64,000 nt of DNA from Dryomyza anilis. Taxonomy: Eukaryota; Arthropoda; Insecta; Diptera; Dryomyzidae. The notes beneath the pieces were generated by a model. It made no database searches. It was not told the DNA's origin and worked only from the letters and a program-made list of their open reading frames with translations. The position numbers and the translations under genes were made by a program. Below, piece after piece: positions 35,869-47,189 of the stretch. The stretch lies in the NCBI GenBank assembly GCA_951804985.1, contig OX638133.1, forward strand, positions 70,314,367 to 70,378,366, written 5' to 3'. Position 1 is the first letter of the stretch. Every line of letters begins with the position of its first letter.

Positions 35869-37124
35869 TTGAAAAAAAACTTTTGTAGCGCTCTTATTGA
35901 AAAACTCTTTATATACTCAAATTTCAAAAGATACCGTAAGTCTGTGTTCCAGAAATATTGGGAGTCATCTGCAAATAGAATTTTGCATCAACGCCTTTCC
36001 ACTTCTCAAAAAATACTAATAAGAGATATATTTTGTTAAACTTTATATATTTTTGTTCTTTTTTTCTAATTTTGTATCCAGTTTGAATGCTTCTGCGAAC
36101 CCAAAATATAAATACTGATCTGTTAAAGATTATAAAGATTTTGTTTGAATGTTTGTATTATACTAATATTCAAACACTTTCCACATATAATCCCTCCACC
36201 CTAATGTATATTTCAACTTATACCGACTAAAACTTTAATAATTCTTATTAATTTCATTACACCAGTTGGTGTGTTTTGGTTATTTAACAAATGTCCATAC
36301 TACAAAATTTCCCATGTGACCCAATCTTCCTAACTAGTTTTAGCTTGAGGTCAGATGAAAAAATAATTATTTGTAATAATTGAATTGACGTAATCTCATT
36401 CAGTGCGTAATATTTTTTCGCCATTAGAACTACCAAATAAAATTATTGATGTTGTCACAAGAAATTTCTTTACTGTGTATAATATTGTAAAAAGAACTTT
36501 ATATTGCATGAGAAGTTGCACCAATAATTCCATACAAAAATGCAAAAAATACTTCAATGAATATGAACAATTTGCATTTAAGCTGCCTGCAGTAAAAAGT
36601 AATAAATTCATTTGAAACATAATTTGTGGGGAACTAATTAAAGACCAGATGCAGCCAATAAACATCGATGCAATGAAACGCATGAGTAAATATTATAAAT
36701 GAATACGTTTTGAGAACTTTTATGTCCAATGCACCTTAATAATTTTCAGTTGTAGAACAAAGATAATTTTATTACTTTTTAAAATCATCAATTTAAAATC
36801 AACTTTAAAATTAAAACCTAGTTTCTTAACAATTATAGACTTTTCTTTAAAGACGAAGCGATTTTTAATAAAGAATAAAATGTCGAAGAGCTAATGTTAA
36901 TTTCAAGTCATCTTAAAAGGCCCAACTATATTTCGCTTAAGCATGATAAAACAAAATACAATACTTACCTACAAAATGAGCCAATTTGAACCGCTCACGT
37001 GCCCATCTCTCGTAAATTTACAATTTTATATTGATTCCTCATTATGTTACATAAGTACATTGTTCCAGACTAAATTTTTATGAATATGCGCAAACAAATT
37101 TTAACATAAGTGCTTAACATAAGT
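35869..37124. other. Intergenic DNA, nothing recognised
   Basis: Overlapping open frames on both strands at about 36,396-36,683 have no motif that I recognise and are not supported as a gene. Confidence 0.35.
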
Positions 37125-37127
37125 GCT

Positions 37128-37322
37128 TAGCCGGCCTCAACAGTCCAGAGGTATGCGCGCTGGACCTGTATTCTAAGAGTCTCCGGTTCGAATCCCAGTT
37201 TGAGATGGGCGCTCGTGGTGTTTTTAACCACAAAAACGTAGGGAATAGATTCACAGTAAAATATATACAGTGTGTCTGTGTGCTGAGAATATTAGTAAAT
37301 AAATATTAAAAATAAAAAATGT
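37128..37322 (+). repeat. tRNA-derived SINE B
   Basis: A tRNA-like head with an AGAGGTATGCGCGCTGG A-box-like segment and a clear B box (GGTTCGAATCC at 37,186-37,196) is followed by a short body and an A-rich end (AAATATTAAAAATAAAAAA). These are the marks of a tRNA-derived SINE. Its head and body differ from SINE A, so it is a separate family. Only one copy was seen in this window. Confidence 0.6.
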
Positions 37323-37623
37323 ACGACCTTTGTCATTTGAACCTTATTTCGTAATTTTAGTTTTTTTTACGGATGCTCAAAAAAATAATAACGGCCAATT
37401 TTTACGTGAATTGTTGATGTTACTTTTTTTTAGAACAAAAGAAGCCACTTATCTTATTATTTTTTTTTTTCGTCACTAGTAAAAGTAAATTTAAAATTCA
37501 TTCAACGTTGCTGGTTTTCACAGGGTTGTACTAATTGCGACTAAATATACTATATAGGCACTTGTTTTGTTTTTATATTTAAATATAATTCAGTTTTTAA
37601 TTAATTAACACCAATAAAAAAAG
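37323..37623. other. AT-rich stretch, nothing recognised
   Basis: Separates two unrelated SINEs; no gene or repeat partner seen. Confidence 0.35.
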
Positions 37624-37920
37624 TAGCGTCGGTAGCTCAGTGGTTAGTGCGTTGAATTGCGAGCCGAAAGTCCCCGGTTCAAGCCTGAGCTGGGGCTAAC
37701 AACATCTTTTCATAAAGTACCTCTCGGCAGTAAATGGCAAACCTACGAGAGTAAAAAATATTGCCTATGAAAATCTCGCACCCTTGACGAATGGATTCTG
37801 CATTAAACTATACGTCCCAACACTTTGAGTACAAATATAACACGCACAGCTCAAATGGTGGGAGAGCTCGGCTTAAGTTCGGAAGGACTGTAGCGCCTTA
37901 TTATTATAATTATTATTAAA
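37624..37920 (+). repeat. tRNA-derived SINE A, best-preserved copy
   Basis: The tRNA-like head has A box GGTAGCTCAGTGG (37,631-37,643) and B box GGTTCAAGCC (37,676-37,685), the internal RNA polymerase III promoter elements. A body of about 180 bp follows, then an ATTATTATAATTATTATT tail. Other copies: 53,974-54,288 (minus, with target duplication), 57,260-57,436 (minus, truncated), 16,170-16,440 and 20,615-20,885 in the arms. The tRNA-like part is not an independent tRNA gene. Confidence 0.8.
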
Positions 37921-38883
37921 AAATATTGCCGAAAAAAGCAGTTGATTAAAATACGTACATACGGAATTACGTACATTTCATGATTTTGGGAGTTAACTTT
38001 TATTTAATTTTGTCATGGTAAAAATAAAGACAGATAGTGACAGAAAACATTAAATGTCAATAATTATTAATTAAAGTTATTTCACTTTTCTAATATTTGG
38101 GCTTCAAAGTTCAACTTTCCTTGAGGTGAGGGAATTAGATACATATTAGGGTTTCAATTCCTGACTATTTTTAAATCCCGAAATTTCGAAAATTAGTACC
38201 GGGATTAAGAAAAAACACAAAATAACCGTATGAATAATAAAATCATAAACCCTGATTAATAGGTTCATTTCAGTAAAAAAAAAAAAAACAAATCAAAAAC
38301 TAGCCTTGGAACCATTTATTATAAAATAAACAGCAAATCAAAAAAAAAATACAAAATCAAAACTGAAAACAACGGTTCGGTTTCGATTCCTGTTGAAAAA
38401 GTGAACACAGAAAAAGTTCGATTTATTGCGCATTTGTGAGTGCGTTAAAATTATATTCAAAAATAAATAAATCTTTGTCAAAAGTCTGTTTAACATGTTG
38501 CTGTTTTATTGTAGGCGACTTTTTGCGCATTTTTAATTAAATGTCACAGCGGGAAGGCGTTAATTGATTTTTAACAAAGCATAAACAATTCGTTTGATTT
38601 TGAATAAAGATTTAAAAAATATATTTAAAAAAATTATAAATTATATAAAAGAAAATTGAGAAAATAGTGTTTAAAGTTATTTTTAATATTTTTGTAAAAC
38701 TTATATTTGGTTATTATTCAAAATTTATTATTAAAAAATATAATTTCTATGTGAAGATGAATGTTTGATATAGCTACAAACTGCTCTAGATAAACTAAGT
38801 GATCTGTGCAACAGAAACAATTTCGGTTGTATTGTATGTATATAAAATACCCTTAACAAAGACTCAAGAATTTGTTTTAAAAA
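37921..38883. other. AT-rich intergenic DNA, nothing recognised
   Basis: No gene supported. Homopolymer A runs at about 38,277-38,350. Confidence 0.35.
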
Positions 38884-39107
38884 AATTACAAATAATACTA
38901 CACAACAAAATGAGAAAAAGTTCACGCAGTAAAGGCCACAATTTTTCAATTATGGGAAATGAACAGCAGAGTTATATAATGCTGATATATACTATATTTT
39001 CTATGGAAAATCAATGAGAAAGTAAAAATTTGAATTTTTATTTTTGTAAATTTCAAATTTACATACATGTTAGAAAAGGAAGAAATCATGAGGTTCGAAG
39101 GTGTGAT
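38884..39107 (+). repeat. Dispersed repeats G and F, upstream of the CCCTAG MITE
   Basis: About 38,884-39,015 (ACTACACAACAAAATGAGAA) resembles 48,163-48,290 and the complement of 45,850-45,930 (repeat G). About 39,019-39,107 is repeat F, which continues after the MITE at 39,569-39,720. Confidence 0.5.
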
Positions 39108-39566
39108 CCCTAGTGGAAATTTGCCCGATGCGCCATCGGGAAATGATCGGGGTTTCGTCAGGTAACCCCTATTAGAGCAAATATGATCATTGCCTTGTCA
39201 TGCCCTTATCATGCTCACCATAGCAGGGTTTACATTATCTAAACAGCCAATGGTCCCGATCAAAGCTACATTAGTTGTTCCTCATAAAGAAATTTTCATC
39301 GGGTAATGATCAGGTTTCAATGAGGTATGATATTTTATTTCATCGGGTATTTGTAGTGCTTTCGTATGCTCATGTTTTAACAAGGCAATGGCCAGATAAA
39401 TAATGATATGGGGAATCACCCGATCAGTACATGATCATTGCCTGAGGTGAGTACATGATCAGGACACTGCGTTACAAGGACATCGTGGGCCTCGTCATAT
39501 CCCGATCATCTCAAATAATGACATGATCAGTTCATGAGCATGGCCCTACCAAAATTTCTACTAGGG
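39108..39566. mobile_element. CCCTAG-ended MITE, copy 2 (459 bp)
   Basis: The ends CCCTAGTGGAAATTT and AAATTTCTACTAGGG are inverted, and the interior matches copy 1 at 7,457-7,875. AT flanks each side (39,106-39,107 and 39,567-39,568). The uninterrupted paralogue at 33,138-33,150 (minus strand) reads GTGTGATATACC where this copy has GTGTGAT, the element, then ATATATC. Confidence 0.85.
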
Positions 39567-39829
39567 ATATATCATTGGAAAGGTAATTTAATTTTCTAAA
39601 ACATGAGTTAAAAATTCTTATTCATTTATCACCATATTATACTTTATAACCAATTTTCTTGACTAGCTTATGTCAGTGATAAGCATTTACTAAACACCCT
39701 GTATCTTAAACAGGGTGCAAAATAGGACATCATTTTATTTTACATTTTTTTATTTCTTTGAGTCATAGAATGATCTCCTGAATTATTGACATCGATGAAC
39801 CAAACTCTCTGTATATCTTTACTATATAT

Positions 39830-40230
39830 AAAAAAAAATGTTTAGAATTTTTTTTTTGAATTTTTTTTTCTCAGACATTTTTTATTCGAAAAAATTTTTT
39901 TTTTAATAAATTTTTTTTTCCAACAACATTTTTAAAGGACATTTTTTTCCAATTATTTTCTAAAAAAAAAAAATTGTTGTGAAAAATTCATAAAAAAATA
40001 GAATTTTAAATTATTCATAATTATTATGAATATAATCATCAATATAGTGTTTCAAATTTATTGTATAGAATATTTAGTTATTCACAATGATGTACGTTAG
40101 TATGAATAAGTTCATATATATAATGAATGCATTCATCAATATGTTAATGAACGGTGGTGTCAATATGATGAATCCGGTAGTTGGTAAAAATACATAATAT
40201 TTATGAATAAATTCATCATATTGATTTTAT
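39830..40230. repeat. Homopolymer-rich stretch and TTCATAAT palindrome repeats
   Basis: About 39,830-39,990 is runs of T and A with few other bases. About 40,010-40,230 is built of ATTCATAATTATTATGAAT, GAATAAATTCATCATATTGA and similar near-palindromes, like the MITE family at 57,780-58,208 and 62,532-63,166. The same homopolymer-plus-palindrome pairing recurs at 63,260-63,920. Confidence 0.5.
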
Positions 40231-40234
40231 CAGA

Positions 40235-40400
40235 GTATAACTCGAGATATTTACAAACATATGTGTCCAGGTTTCTGAAAGCTTTGTGTCAATATCATGT
40301 AAACCAAATTGTAAGAAAAATTGTTAAAGTCATTTTACATAATCCAAAAAAAATAGTCTTTACTACTGTGTAGAATGGCTATTGTGTAGTGTAATCTTTA
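40235..40400 (+). repeat. Dispersed repeat G, partial copy
   Basis: GATATTTACAAACATATGTG then TTTCTGAAAGCTT matches 45,735-45,775 in direct orientation, and ACTACTGTGTAGAATGG continues the similarity. Confidence 0.45.
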
Positions 40401-40808
40401 AGAACAAAATTAGTATATCGTTTACACGAAAATTTAAAATTTAGTGTAAAAGTTGTCCAAAATATCTTTAAATCAGATATAAGATTAAATGAGATATCGA
40501 GTGTTGTTTTAATATTAAATTCGACGGGGTGTCAAATGCACACAGCGACGCAATCTTCTACACAGTGCCTTGCCATAGAACATCCTCCAGTTCTTTGCAT
40601 TAAAGAAATTCGATTTTTTATTTACAAATTCAATTCGAATTCAAATTAAATTAGAATAAAACCATATCGTCTGTCTTACATGTTACACATACAATGAATT
40701 CTACAATATTAAGTCTGATTGAATCAATGCTTAAACAACAAAATAAAAACCACTGTAGAAATAAATGAAATAAATAAATTCACTCAGTTGCTCCTCGTTT
40801 CATTTCAG
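40401..40808. other. Sequence upstream of the receptor leader exon
   Basis: AT-rich. It ends in a good 3' splice site: a pyrimidine-rich CTCCTCGTTTCATTTCAG finishing at 40,808. This suggests that at least one non-coding exon of the receptor gene lies further upstream, so the promoter is not located. Confidence 0.4.
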
Positions 40809-41162
40809 ACAAATGTGCAGCTCAACGCCCTCAACCATTACATTCCAACAGTAGCAGCAGTAACAGACAGCAGCAATAACAAAAAAAGCATAAAATGGAC
40901 AACATAAAAAACCCTCAACTGAGTAAATAATATACAGAATCGGTTCAAAGGGCGAGGACCGGAAGTGATGCTACCCATTTAGTTGCGCAATCATTTGCAA
41001 AGTATACAAAATAATAAAAATTAAATAAATCCTGCGAACGGCAACCTTTTAAATTTGCACACAACAACACGATTCAGCAGTAATCAGCGTCAGCAGCAAC
41101 ATCCTTTATTTGCCACAGCAACTGCTGCTGGGGCAACAGCAATACTTAATAACAACAACAAC
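40809..41162 (+). other. CCHa2-R: Probable 5' untranslated part of the CCHa2-R-like exon 1
   Basis: Begins after the acceptor AG at 40,807-40,808 and runs to the ATG at 41,163. It is CAG-repeat rich, as fly leaders often are. It contains short upstream frames: ATG 40,813 to TAG 40,852-40,854 (13 codons), ATG 40,895 to TAA 40,928-40,930 (11 codons) and ATG 40,969 to TAG a few codons on. These could lower translation of the receptor. The frame stays open upstream of the ATG for 36 codons but without another ATG. Confidence 0.5.
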
Positions 41163-41482
41163 ATGTTTGCCTCATTAGTAGATGCCAGCGCCGTGCTAAC
41201 CAGCAATGCTGTCGCATCAATTTTGGCGGTCACTTCATCGTCCACCGTCTCTCCGTCGCCACTGGATGACAATGAGACCGACTTCAGCACCGAGCGCAGT
41301 TTTGGGCTCTCGCCCGATGGCGAATACGACCCGGCAGAGGATTATGTGCCACCCTTACAGCGCACCGAGACCTACATCATCACGATCCTGTTTACGATCA
41401 TTTTCATTGTCGGTGTCCTGGGTAACGGCACGTTGGTCATCATCTTCTTCCGGCATCGTTCCATGCGCAACATTCCAAACAC
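41163..41482 (+). CDS. CCHa2-R: CCHamide-2 receptor-like GPCR, coding exon 1 (N-terminus and TM1)
   Basis: This exon encodes residues 1-106 and two bases of codon 107 of a class A neuropeptide receptor of the plasma membrane. In flies CCHamide-2 is a nutrient-responsive peptide signalling between fat body/gut and brain. The serine- and acid-rich N-terminus has one N-glycosylation sequon (NET, residues 37-39) and no obvious signal peptide. TM1 spans about residues 71-96 with the conserved GN pair at 87-88. The intracellular loop starts FFRHRSMRNIPN, which as I remember is the same as in Drosophila CCHa2-R and distinguishes it from CCHa1-R. The start is the first ATG in frame, at 41,163. The exon ends at a GTAAGT donor (41,483) in phase 2, and the split threonine codon is completed by exon 2. 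Family assignment rests on remembered similarity; the receptor class is certain. Confidence 0.82.
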
Positions 41483-41737
41483 GTAAGTGCTGTGGACATG
41501 TTTATTAATTCATCGGAATTATTATTTTATTTTTTGTTTTTGTGTTTTCCACCATTTTAAACTAATTTAGGTATGCCTGCATTAAGAACAGATATATAAA
41601 AAAACAAGTTAAAAACGTAAAAACTGTATAAAATTCTGTCAAAAATCCTCTATACTTTTGACAATATATATTGCGAGTTGAAACGAAATTAATAAAACAT
41701 CAAAACAAAAAATCAAAATTTTATATTTTATAACCTA

Positions 41738-41943
41738 CACCCAGAAAAAAATACTATATAAATAATAATTTTTTACTATTAAAAATAGTCTATAGCATAA
41801 ATTATTATTTTAATCGGAAAATACCATTAAATACTAGAAAATACCATGACATTGCCATTGATTTTATATGAAAAGATTTATTTTTTGTATACTATTAAAT
41901 CAATAATTCTCCTATTGACCAATTTTAATAGTATTTGAGGGAT
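41738..41943. mobile_element. CACCCAG-ended MITE, right end missing
   Basis: Begins CACCCAGAAAAAAATAC after TA and follows the full copy at 31,933-32,151 until a GTATTTGAGGG string, then diverges just before the expected right terminus. Confidence 0.75.
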
Positions 41944-42139
41944 ATTCGAGTTCACTGAGTTTGATGGTTCTATTTTAATCTTTTGACTGATAAAATATTG
42001 CTTTATGGACAATTTAAATTCTGGTGCAAAATATTCCTCTCTGTCTGCCTTTTCTTTCTGTTCGTGTTTCTGTTCGTATACAAGCTACATAAATTGAAAA
42101 AAAAAATTGTTCGAATGTGTTGATGTATAGCAGGGTACA

Positions 42140-42314
42140 AAAAAAAGAGCTACGGAGCTCAATTTAGCTCAAAAAGCCAACTTTTTGGCTCAGTTCACAT
42201 ACTTTATCATTTAGCTCAAAATATTTTTTTTCGGTTCATGTGCGAAAAGTCTTCGAGAAGCCAAACAATAACTTACGAGCGAAAAGAGCCACAGTTAGCT
42301 CGTTTTTAGCTCTT
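42140..42314. repeat. GAGCTA-rich foldback repeat
   Basis: AAGAGCTACGGAGCTCAATT at the left and AGTTAGCTCGTTTTTAGCTC then TT at the right are rich in AGCTC/GAGCT and can pair in part. The interior holds AGCCAACTTTTTGGCT, a perfect small hairpin. Probably a decayed MITE. Confidence 0.4.
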
Positions 42315-42328
42315 ATTTTTATATGTTA

Positions 42329-43215
42329 CACACAGAAAACTGATTTGTTGCGACAACCAACTAAATTGACCTACCGAATTATTTGGTTGCGGAAACTTGC
42401 TGATTAGGAGGTTGTACCAACCAGCAAGAATGAGATTGTGCTAACCTCCTAGTCAGCAAGCATGAGGTTGTGCCAACCTCCTATTCAGCTAGCATGAGGT
42501 TGTTTAAACCTCCAAGTCAGCAAGCATGCCGAAACCTCCAATTGAAATTTTATTTTAAGACATTTTTTTCATACTTATATAAAACTTATTTATGTAAAGT
42601 TTTCTATATGTATTTTTGATGCGTAAATATATCTCGCACACAATTTCAAAGAAATATATTTATTAATTCCAGTTTCCTTCAAAAAATAAAAACAGTATGA
42701 AGACACATTTAATATTTTATTTCATCATAATTAAGCAAAATTAAAAACTATTTATAATGCCACATATGGGCACATATTTTTATTATATTTCACTAGCTAA
42801 ACAGAAATTTGTATTGAATTCATTCATTATTTTGTTAATATTCATTTATTTATTTCGCATTTTCACTTATTTAATGAATTTCCTATTTGTAAACATTTCT
42901 GACGTTTATTTATTTCAAGAAACTGCCAACCGAACTGCTGATAGACATGAGGTTGCCGTTTGTTATTTATTTTGTTGATACAATAACGTACTTAGTTGCC
43001 GTAACAAATGCACAAACGTCAAATTTTGGCAGAATGAAAAATGCAATCATGAGGTTACGATAACCGAACGTACAGTTGCGCGGAATAACATTTCGGTTAG
43101 AGTAAGAAATGGTATGTTCATTTTAATGTCATGAGGTTACAACAAATGTATTTCGATTGCAACACTGAAACGTTGGTTCAATTAACCCCACGCCAAAAGA
43201 GGATTTTTCTGTGTG
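42329..43215. mobile_element. CACACAG-ended MITE with internal GAGGTTG minisatellite (887 bp)
   Basis: The ends CACACAGAAAA and TTTTTCTGTGTG are inverted with TA on both flanks (42,327-42,328 and 43,216-43,217). From about 42,395 to 42,545 a unit of about 38 bp (TCAGCAAGCATGAGGTTGTG then CCAACCTCC) is repeated about four times. CATGAGGTT also recurs at 42,947, 43,050 and 43,131. No transposase. A decayed relative is at about 51,286-51,530. Confidence 0.75.
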
Positions 43216-43399
43216 TACCTTTCGGACCTTCGCACTATGGGTCAGAAACAGCATTAGTGTCTCATAAATACTTTAGGTGAAAATCATCGGAAGTGAATGA
43301 AATAAACGGTTTTAGAAAGATAAATTATTGAATTTTAACAATCAAAAACATTTTTTTCATTATTTTTATTTTCAATATACGAAACACATGCTCAAAAAA

Positions 43400-44520
43400 T
43401 AATTTTTTTAAGGTTTTTTGAGCAATGTTTTTTCGAAATGTTTCGTACCAGTGATTTTTGGCCCTTTTTTCGTAACTTTGAAGTAACCATTTTTCGTAAC
43501 TTGGCCCATTTTTCGTAACTTTCGTAACTCTAGAAGTAGAGTTCGAAAAAAATAAAAAAAAATGTTCATATCTCGATACCCTTTATCAGTTGCCAAATTT
43601 TCATAGAAATCGAAGAACGTGAGTTCCAACCGCTGGTCTATACTAGGATTATTCACTGAACTTGATATATGAAAAATTTCACTTCTGCTTGTCCGATTCC
43701 TTCCATTTTTAGAACATATCAATATCTAACTAAATACAAAAATTCACTCATTTATCTAGGTAAATAGCGTAAAAGTTACAGATAAATATGTGGAAAAAAT
43801 TTACATTTTTCAAAAAAATTGAAATTTAATATACAAATTTCGCCCATTTTTCGAGTAGTGTAATTTAATCCAAAATTTTAACTGTTTATCTCTTAAAAGT
43901 TACGAAAAAGTGTTGAAAACACTTTTTCAATTTACATACACAAAAAGTGCCCTTTTTCATATTTTCTCAATTTTTTTACAGAAAGATGTGTATAACGAAT
44001 AAAATTTCATTCATTTATCTCTGTTAACAATACCAGGGATATACATTAAACTTTTACATATCTAACTGCCACTCCCCCTTTTCGAAATTTCGTTTATTTA
44101 TCCCCTAAACTTAAAAAGTTATAGGGTAATAAGTGGAACATTATTTGTATGACATACATATACAATAGTGCCACGACTTTTTCCGATTCTACCCATTTTT
44201 ATAAAATTGCAAGGTAAAAACATAGAGTAAATAAATCAAAAGTTTCATCTATTTATCTCATAAAATACATACATAAGTTTTAGGCATATATAATATCATT
44301 GAACTTTTGTTAGTAAAAAGTGCCACTCCACCTTTTCCAAATCCGCCGTTATTATCACAACAGCAAGATACATCGATTAACTAACTTTATCCAAAACGTT
44401 GTCCATTTATCTCTTGTACAACAAAAGTTACAGATTTATGGGACGCAAATGTGCCTTCTGACCCACTGTGCTTCAGGACCTACCGTAGTTCAACGCAACA
44501 TATTAGAGTATCAAAATTAA
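43400..44520 (+). repeat. Degenerate tandem repeat with ATTTATCTC and AAAAGTTAC words
   Basis: The words CATTTATCTC and AAAAGTTAYRG recur near 43,745, 43,880, 44,007, 44,092, 44,247 and 44,400, with GTGCCACTCCNCCTTTTC-like strings between them. Spacing is about 85-155 bp. An older tandem or a decayed element body; the frames inside are not genes. Confidence 0.45.
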
Positions 44521-44584
44521 TCAGATCATTCTATATGAAATCAACCAAGTGATTGGCAGCACAATCTTAGAATTTTATGAAATT

Positions 44585-45935
44585 TCAAAGTATGGTGAAA
44601 TAACACAAATTAAAAATTGTGGTTCCAGCGATTTGGAGATTTAAAACTTGAAAAAAACAAATTTTTGTGTGTTTAACGACATAAAAAAGATCATAAAAAG
44701 TAAACCCATCTTTTCGACTCATTACCGAACTTAGAATTACTATTCTACTAAAATATTTTGAAATTAAATTCGGAATAGCAATTTTCAAGTTGCAATTTTC
44801 AATTAGCGGTCAGACAGACGGTCATATCTAAAACGATTTGGAAAGTGATGTTGATCAAGAAAATATATTCTTTTTTTAAACCGGTCACGCCTCCTAAGAG
44901 GCGCTAAAATATTCTCACATACATTTTATAACCTGTAACCCATGGGTAGAGGGTACAAAAACAAAAATAGGATTTTTTAAATTTACACTCAATTGAAATT
45001 CTTTAATAGATTTCTTTCATTTTTGCATCATTTTCTTAAAACAGCTGCAGGCTAATTTTGGAATATTACAAAATGTGCATCATCTTCCTTTTTCGCAATT
45101 TTTTAAATTCATTTAAAAACATTTTTATTAGATTGCTTTCTTGTCTGTCTGTTCGGTACAAATTGTGTAATTGATTTTAAACTAACTTTGCGATTAGCAA
45201 CAGACTTGAGATTTTTTAATATTGCCTCCAACTGGATGACAATGCAATATTATTTTTTTCTTGCCATCTGCCTCCTTGTGGTTCTATCGCCATGGTTCCA
45301 TATTAAAGACACTTTGAAACATGAATGTTTTAAATTTTAATTATATTAGGCATTTCGAATTCTGTCAGACGAAAATAAGACATAAAAAATAAGAAAAATA
45401 AAAAATATGAAATAAAAAATATTTTTTAATAAAAAACGTTTTTAAGCTGAATTTTTAGTATGATTTAAAATGCAACGTGAGGCGGTAGATTATATATTTT
45501 ATTAGATCCATCCAGTTCACATTAAAAAGTTTTATATTAAATATTTTTTTTTTTGTTTTTTTTTTTTCGTTGCTTTAAATTTTGGTCGAAAAATTTACAT
45601 TTTTCGAGTTCTTCTATAGAACTCTCTTAAACCAGTAAACCAATTAGAAAATGTTGTGAGAAATGTTTATTGGATGTCTAATTACCCTATTATTTGGTAT
45701 AACAATTTATCATATCAATTATTTAAAACACGAAATATTTACAAATATATGTGACCACCTTTTTGAAAGCTTCATTCAAAAGTTACTGGCCGATATCTCG
45801 TAAACCTATTCATAGAAAATTTCTTAATTCATATATTTGAATTGTGTCAGATATTTCCAATAATACAAAAATAGTGTCATTTACTGTGCAAACTTTTTTT
45901 CTCATTTTATTGTGTAGTATTATAAGCGAAATCCG
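44585..45935 (-). repeat. Composite dispersed repeat (mini-me core plus repeat G), left partner
   Basis: Minus-strand counterpart of 48,163-48,960. It includes a mini-me-like core at 44,805-44,960 (AGACAGACGGTCATATC, then GTCACGCCTCCTAAGAGGCG), AATTTTGGAATATTACAAA near 45,055, GAGTTCTTCTATAGAACTCT near 45,606 and CTCATTTTATTGTGTAGTA near 45,900. About 45,130-45,560 has no counterpart and may be a later insertion. Confidence 0.5.
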
Positions 45936-46383
45936 TACCCTCCGAATCCGTTTTCTTTGTTTTCTTTTTCCTTTTAATTTTGTGCTTTTTTATTTTTATT
46001 ATAGGGTTTTTTTTTGTTTGTAAATTTTGATTTTTTTTTTATTGATTTTGTATTTTTTTGCTTTTTATTGCGTTTTTTTTTAATTCTGTGTTTCTGCTTT
46101 GAATATATCGTCGTTGTAGAACTAAAAATCAACAACTATATTTTTATGAAAATCTTAAATTTCAACAATGTTGGTAATTATTACAAAAAGTAATTGATTT
46201 ATTTTTAAAGCTCAAATACCAATTGATCGATTGACATTTTCTAATCATTTGGTACAAATATTGAGCTCATCGATCCAAAATTGAAGGATATATAAAGATT
46301 TTTGTAAACGAACAATTGGCATTTTGAAAATATAGTTGGTGACTTTTAGCTCTACAACGACGATATGCTCTGATTTTGTTTTT

Positions 46384-46600
46384 ATACCCTACACTAAGAG
46401 TGAAAGGGTATATTCAGTTTGGTACGCCGTTTGTAACACCCAGAAGGAAGCATCTCCGGTATGGAAAAGTATATATATTCTTGATCAGAATGACCTCCTG
46501 ATTCGATTTAGCGATGTCCGTCTGTCCGTCTGTCTGTCCGTCTGTCTCTCCTTCTGTCTGTCCGTCAATCTGTCCGTCTGTCTGTTGAAATCCCTACTAC
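46384..46600 (+). repeat. mini-me-like element with (GTCY)n tract
   Basis: ATACCCTACACTAAGAGTGA, then TTCAGTTTGGTACGCCGTTT, GGAAAAGTATATATATTC, TTGATCAGAATGACCTCC and GATTTAGCGATGTCC, then about 70 bp of GTCTGTCC/GTCY words. This is the best-preserved copy in the window. Confidence 0.7.
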
Positions 46601-47189
46601 TTTTAAAATTGAAGAGCTAGATAAATGAAACTTATAACTTAGATTACTAATATACCTACGCTGTATGTGCGAAAAAATTGTCCATTGTGACTTATGATCC
46701 GACCACTTATGTTGAAATACCTCATATAAAATGTACATATCAAGATCAATTTTCATGTATACGTGCTTAGGTGAACTTTTTTGGTCAAATATATATTGAT
46801 ATCATGCTCAAATACATGATAATAATGTTTTCCGGCGAAAAGACTTGTGGTTCACAAAAAAAAAATCGAAATTCGGTACACCTACCCATTTGTAAATATG
46901 GGTATCAAATGAATGGAAATTCTTCAGCGATTGAATGTTTGTAGTTATTTTCAGGATTCGTATACCCTGGTGACCTATATATCACTTTGAATGGTAACCA
47001 CACATATGTGTAGGATATTTACAGTCGGCTAAGACCGACTATAATTTTGATAATCCTAACTATCATAATAACACCAAATTTAAAATTTCCCATAAGATCT
47101 AACCTTCCCAACTGGTTTGGTTTTGTTTCTATCGTTTCAAAAATATAAAATTTATATAAAAAATATTCAATCCATTTGAAATACCAATA

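Noticed and set aside
35489..35872. Two frames with near-identical peptides on opposite strands
   Set aside because: Explained by the palindrome of the foldback MITE.
36396..36683. 95-codon minus-strand frame overlapping a 70-codon plus-strand frame
   Set aside because: Hydrophobic and AT-driven, no motif, no splice or repeat support; may be chance.
37624..37700. tRNA gene
   Set aside because: A and B boxes are present, but the tRNA-like part continues into a SINE body that is repeated elsewhere, so it is a SINE head.
41055..41162. Receptor start upstream of 41,163
   Set aside because: The frame is open but begins with TTG; the first in-frame ATG is at 41,163.
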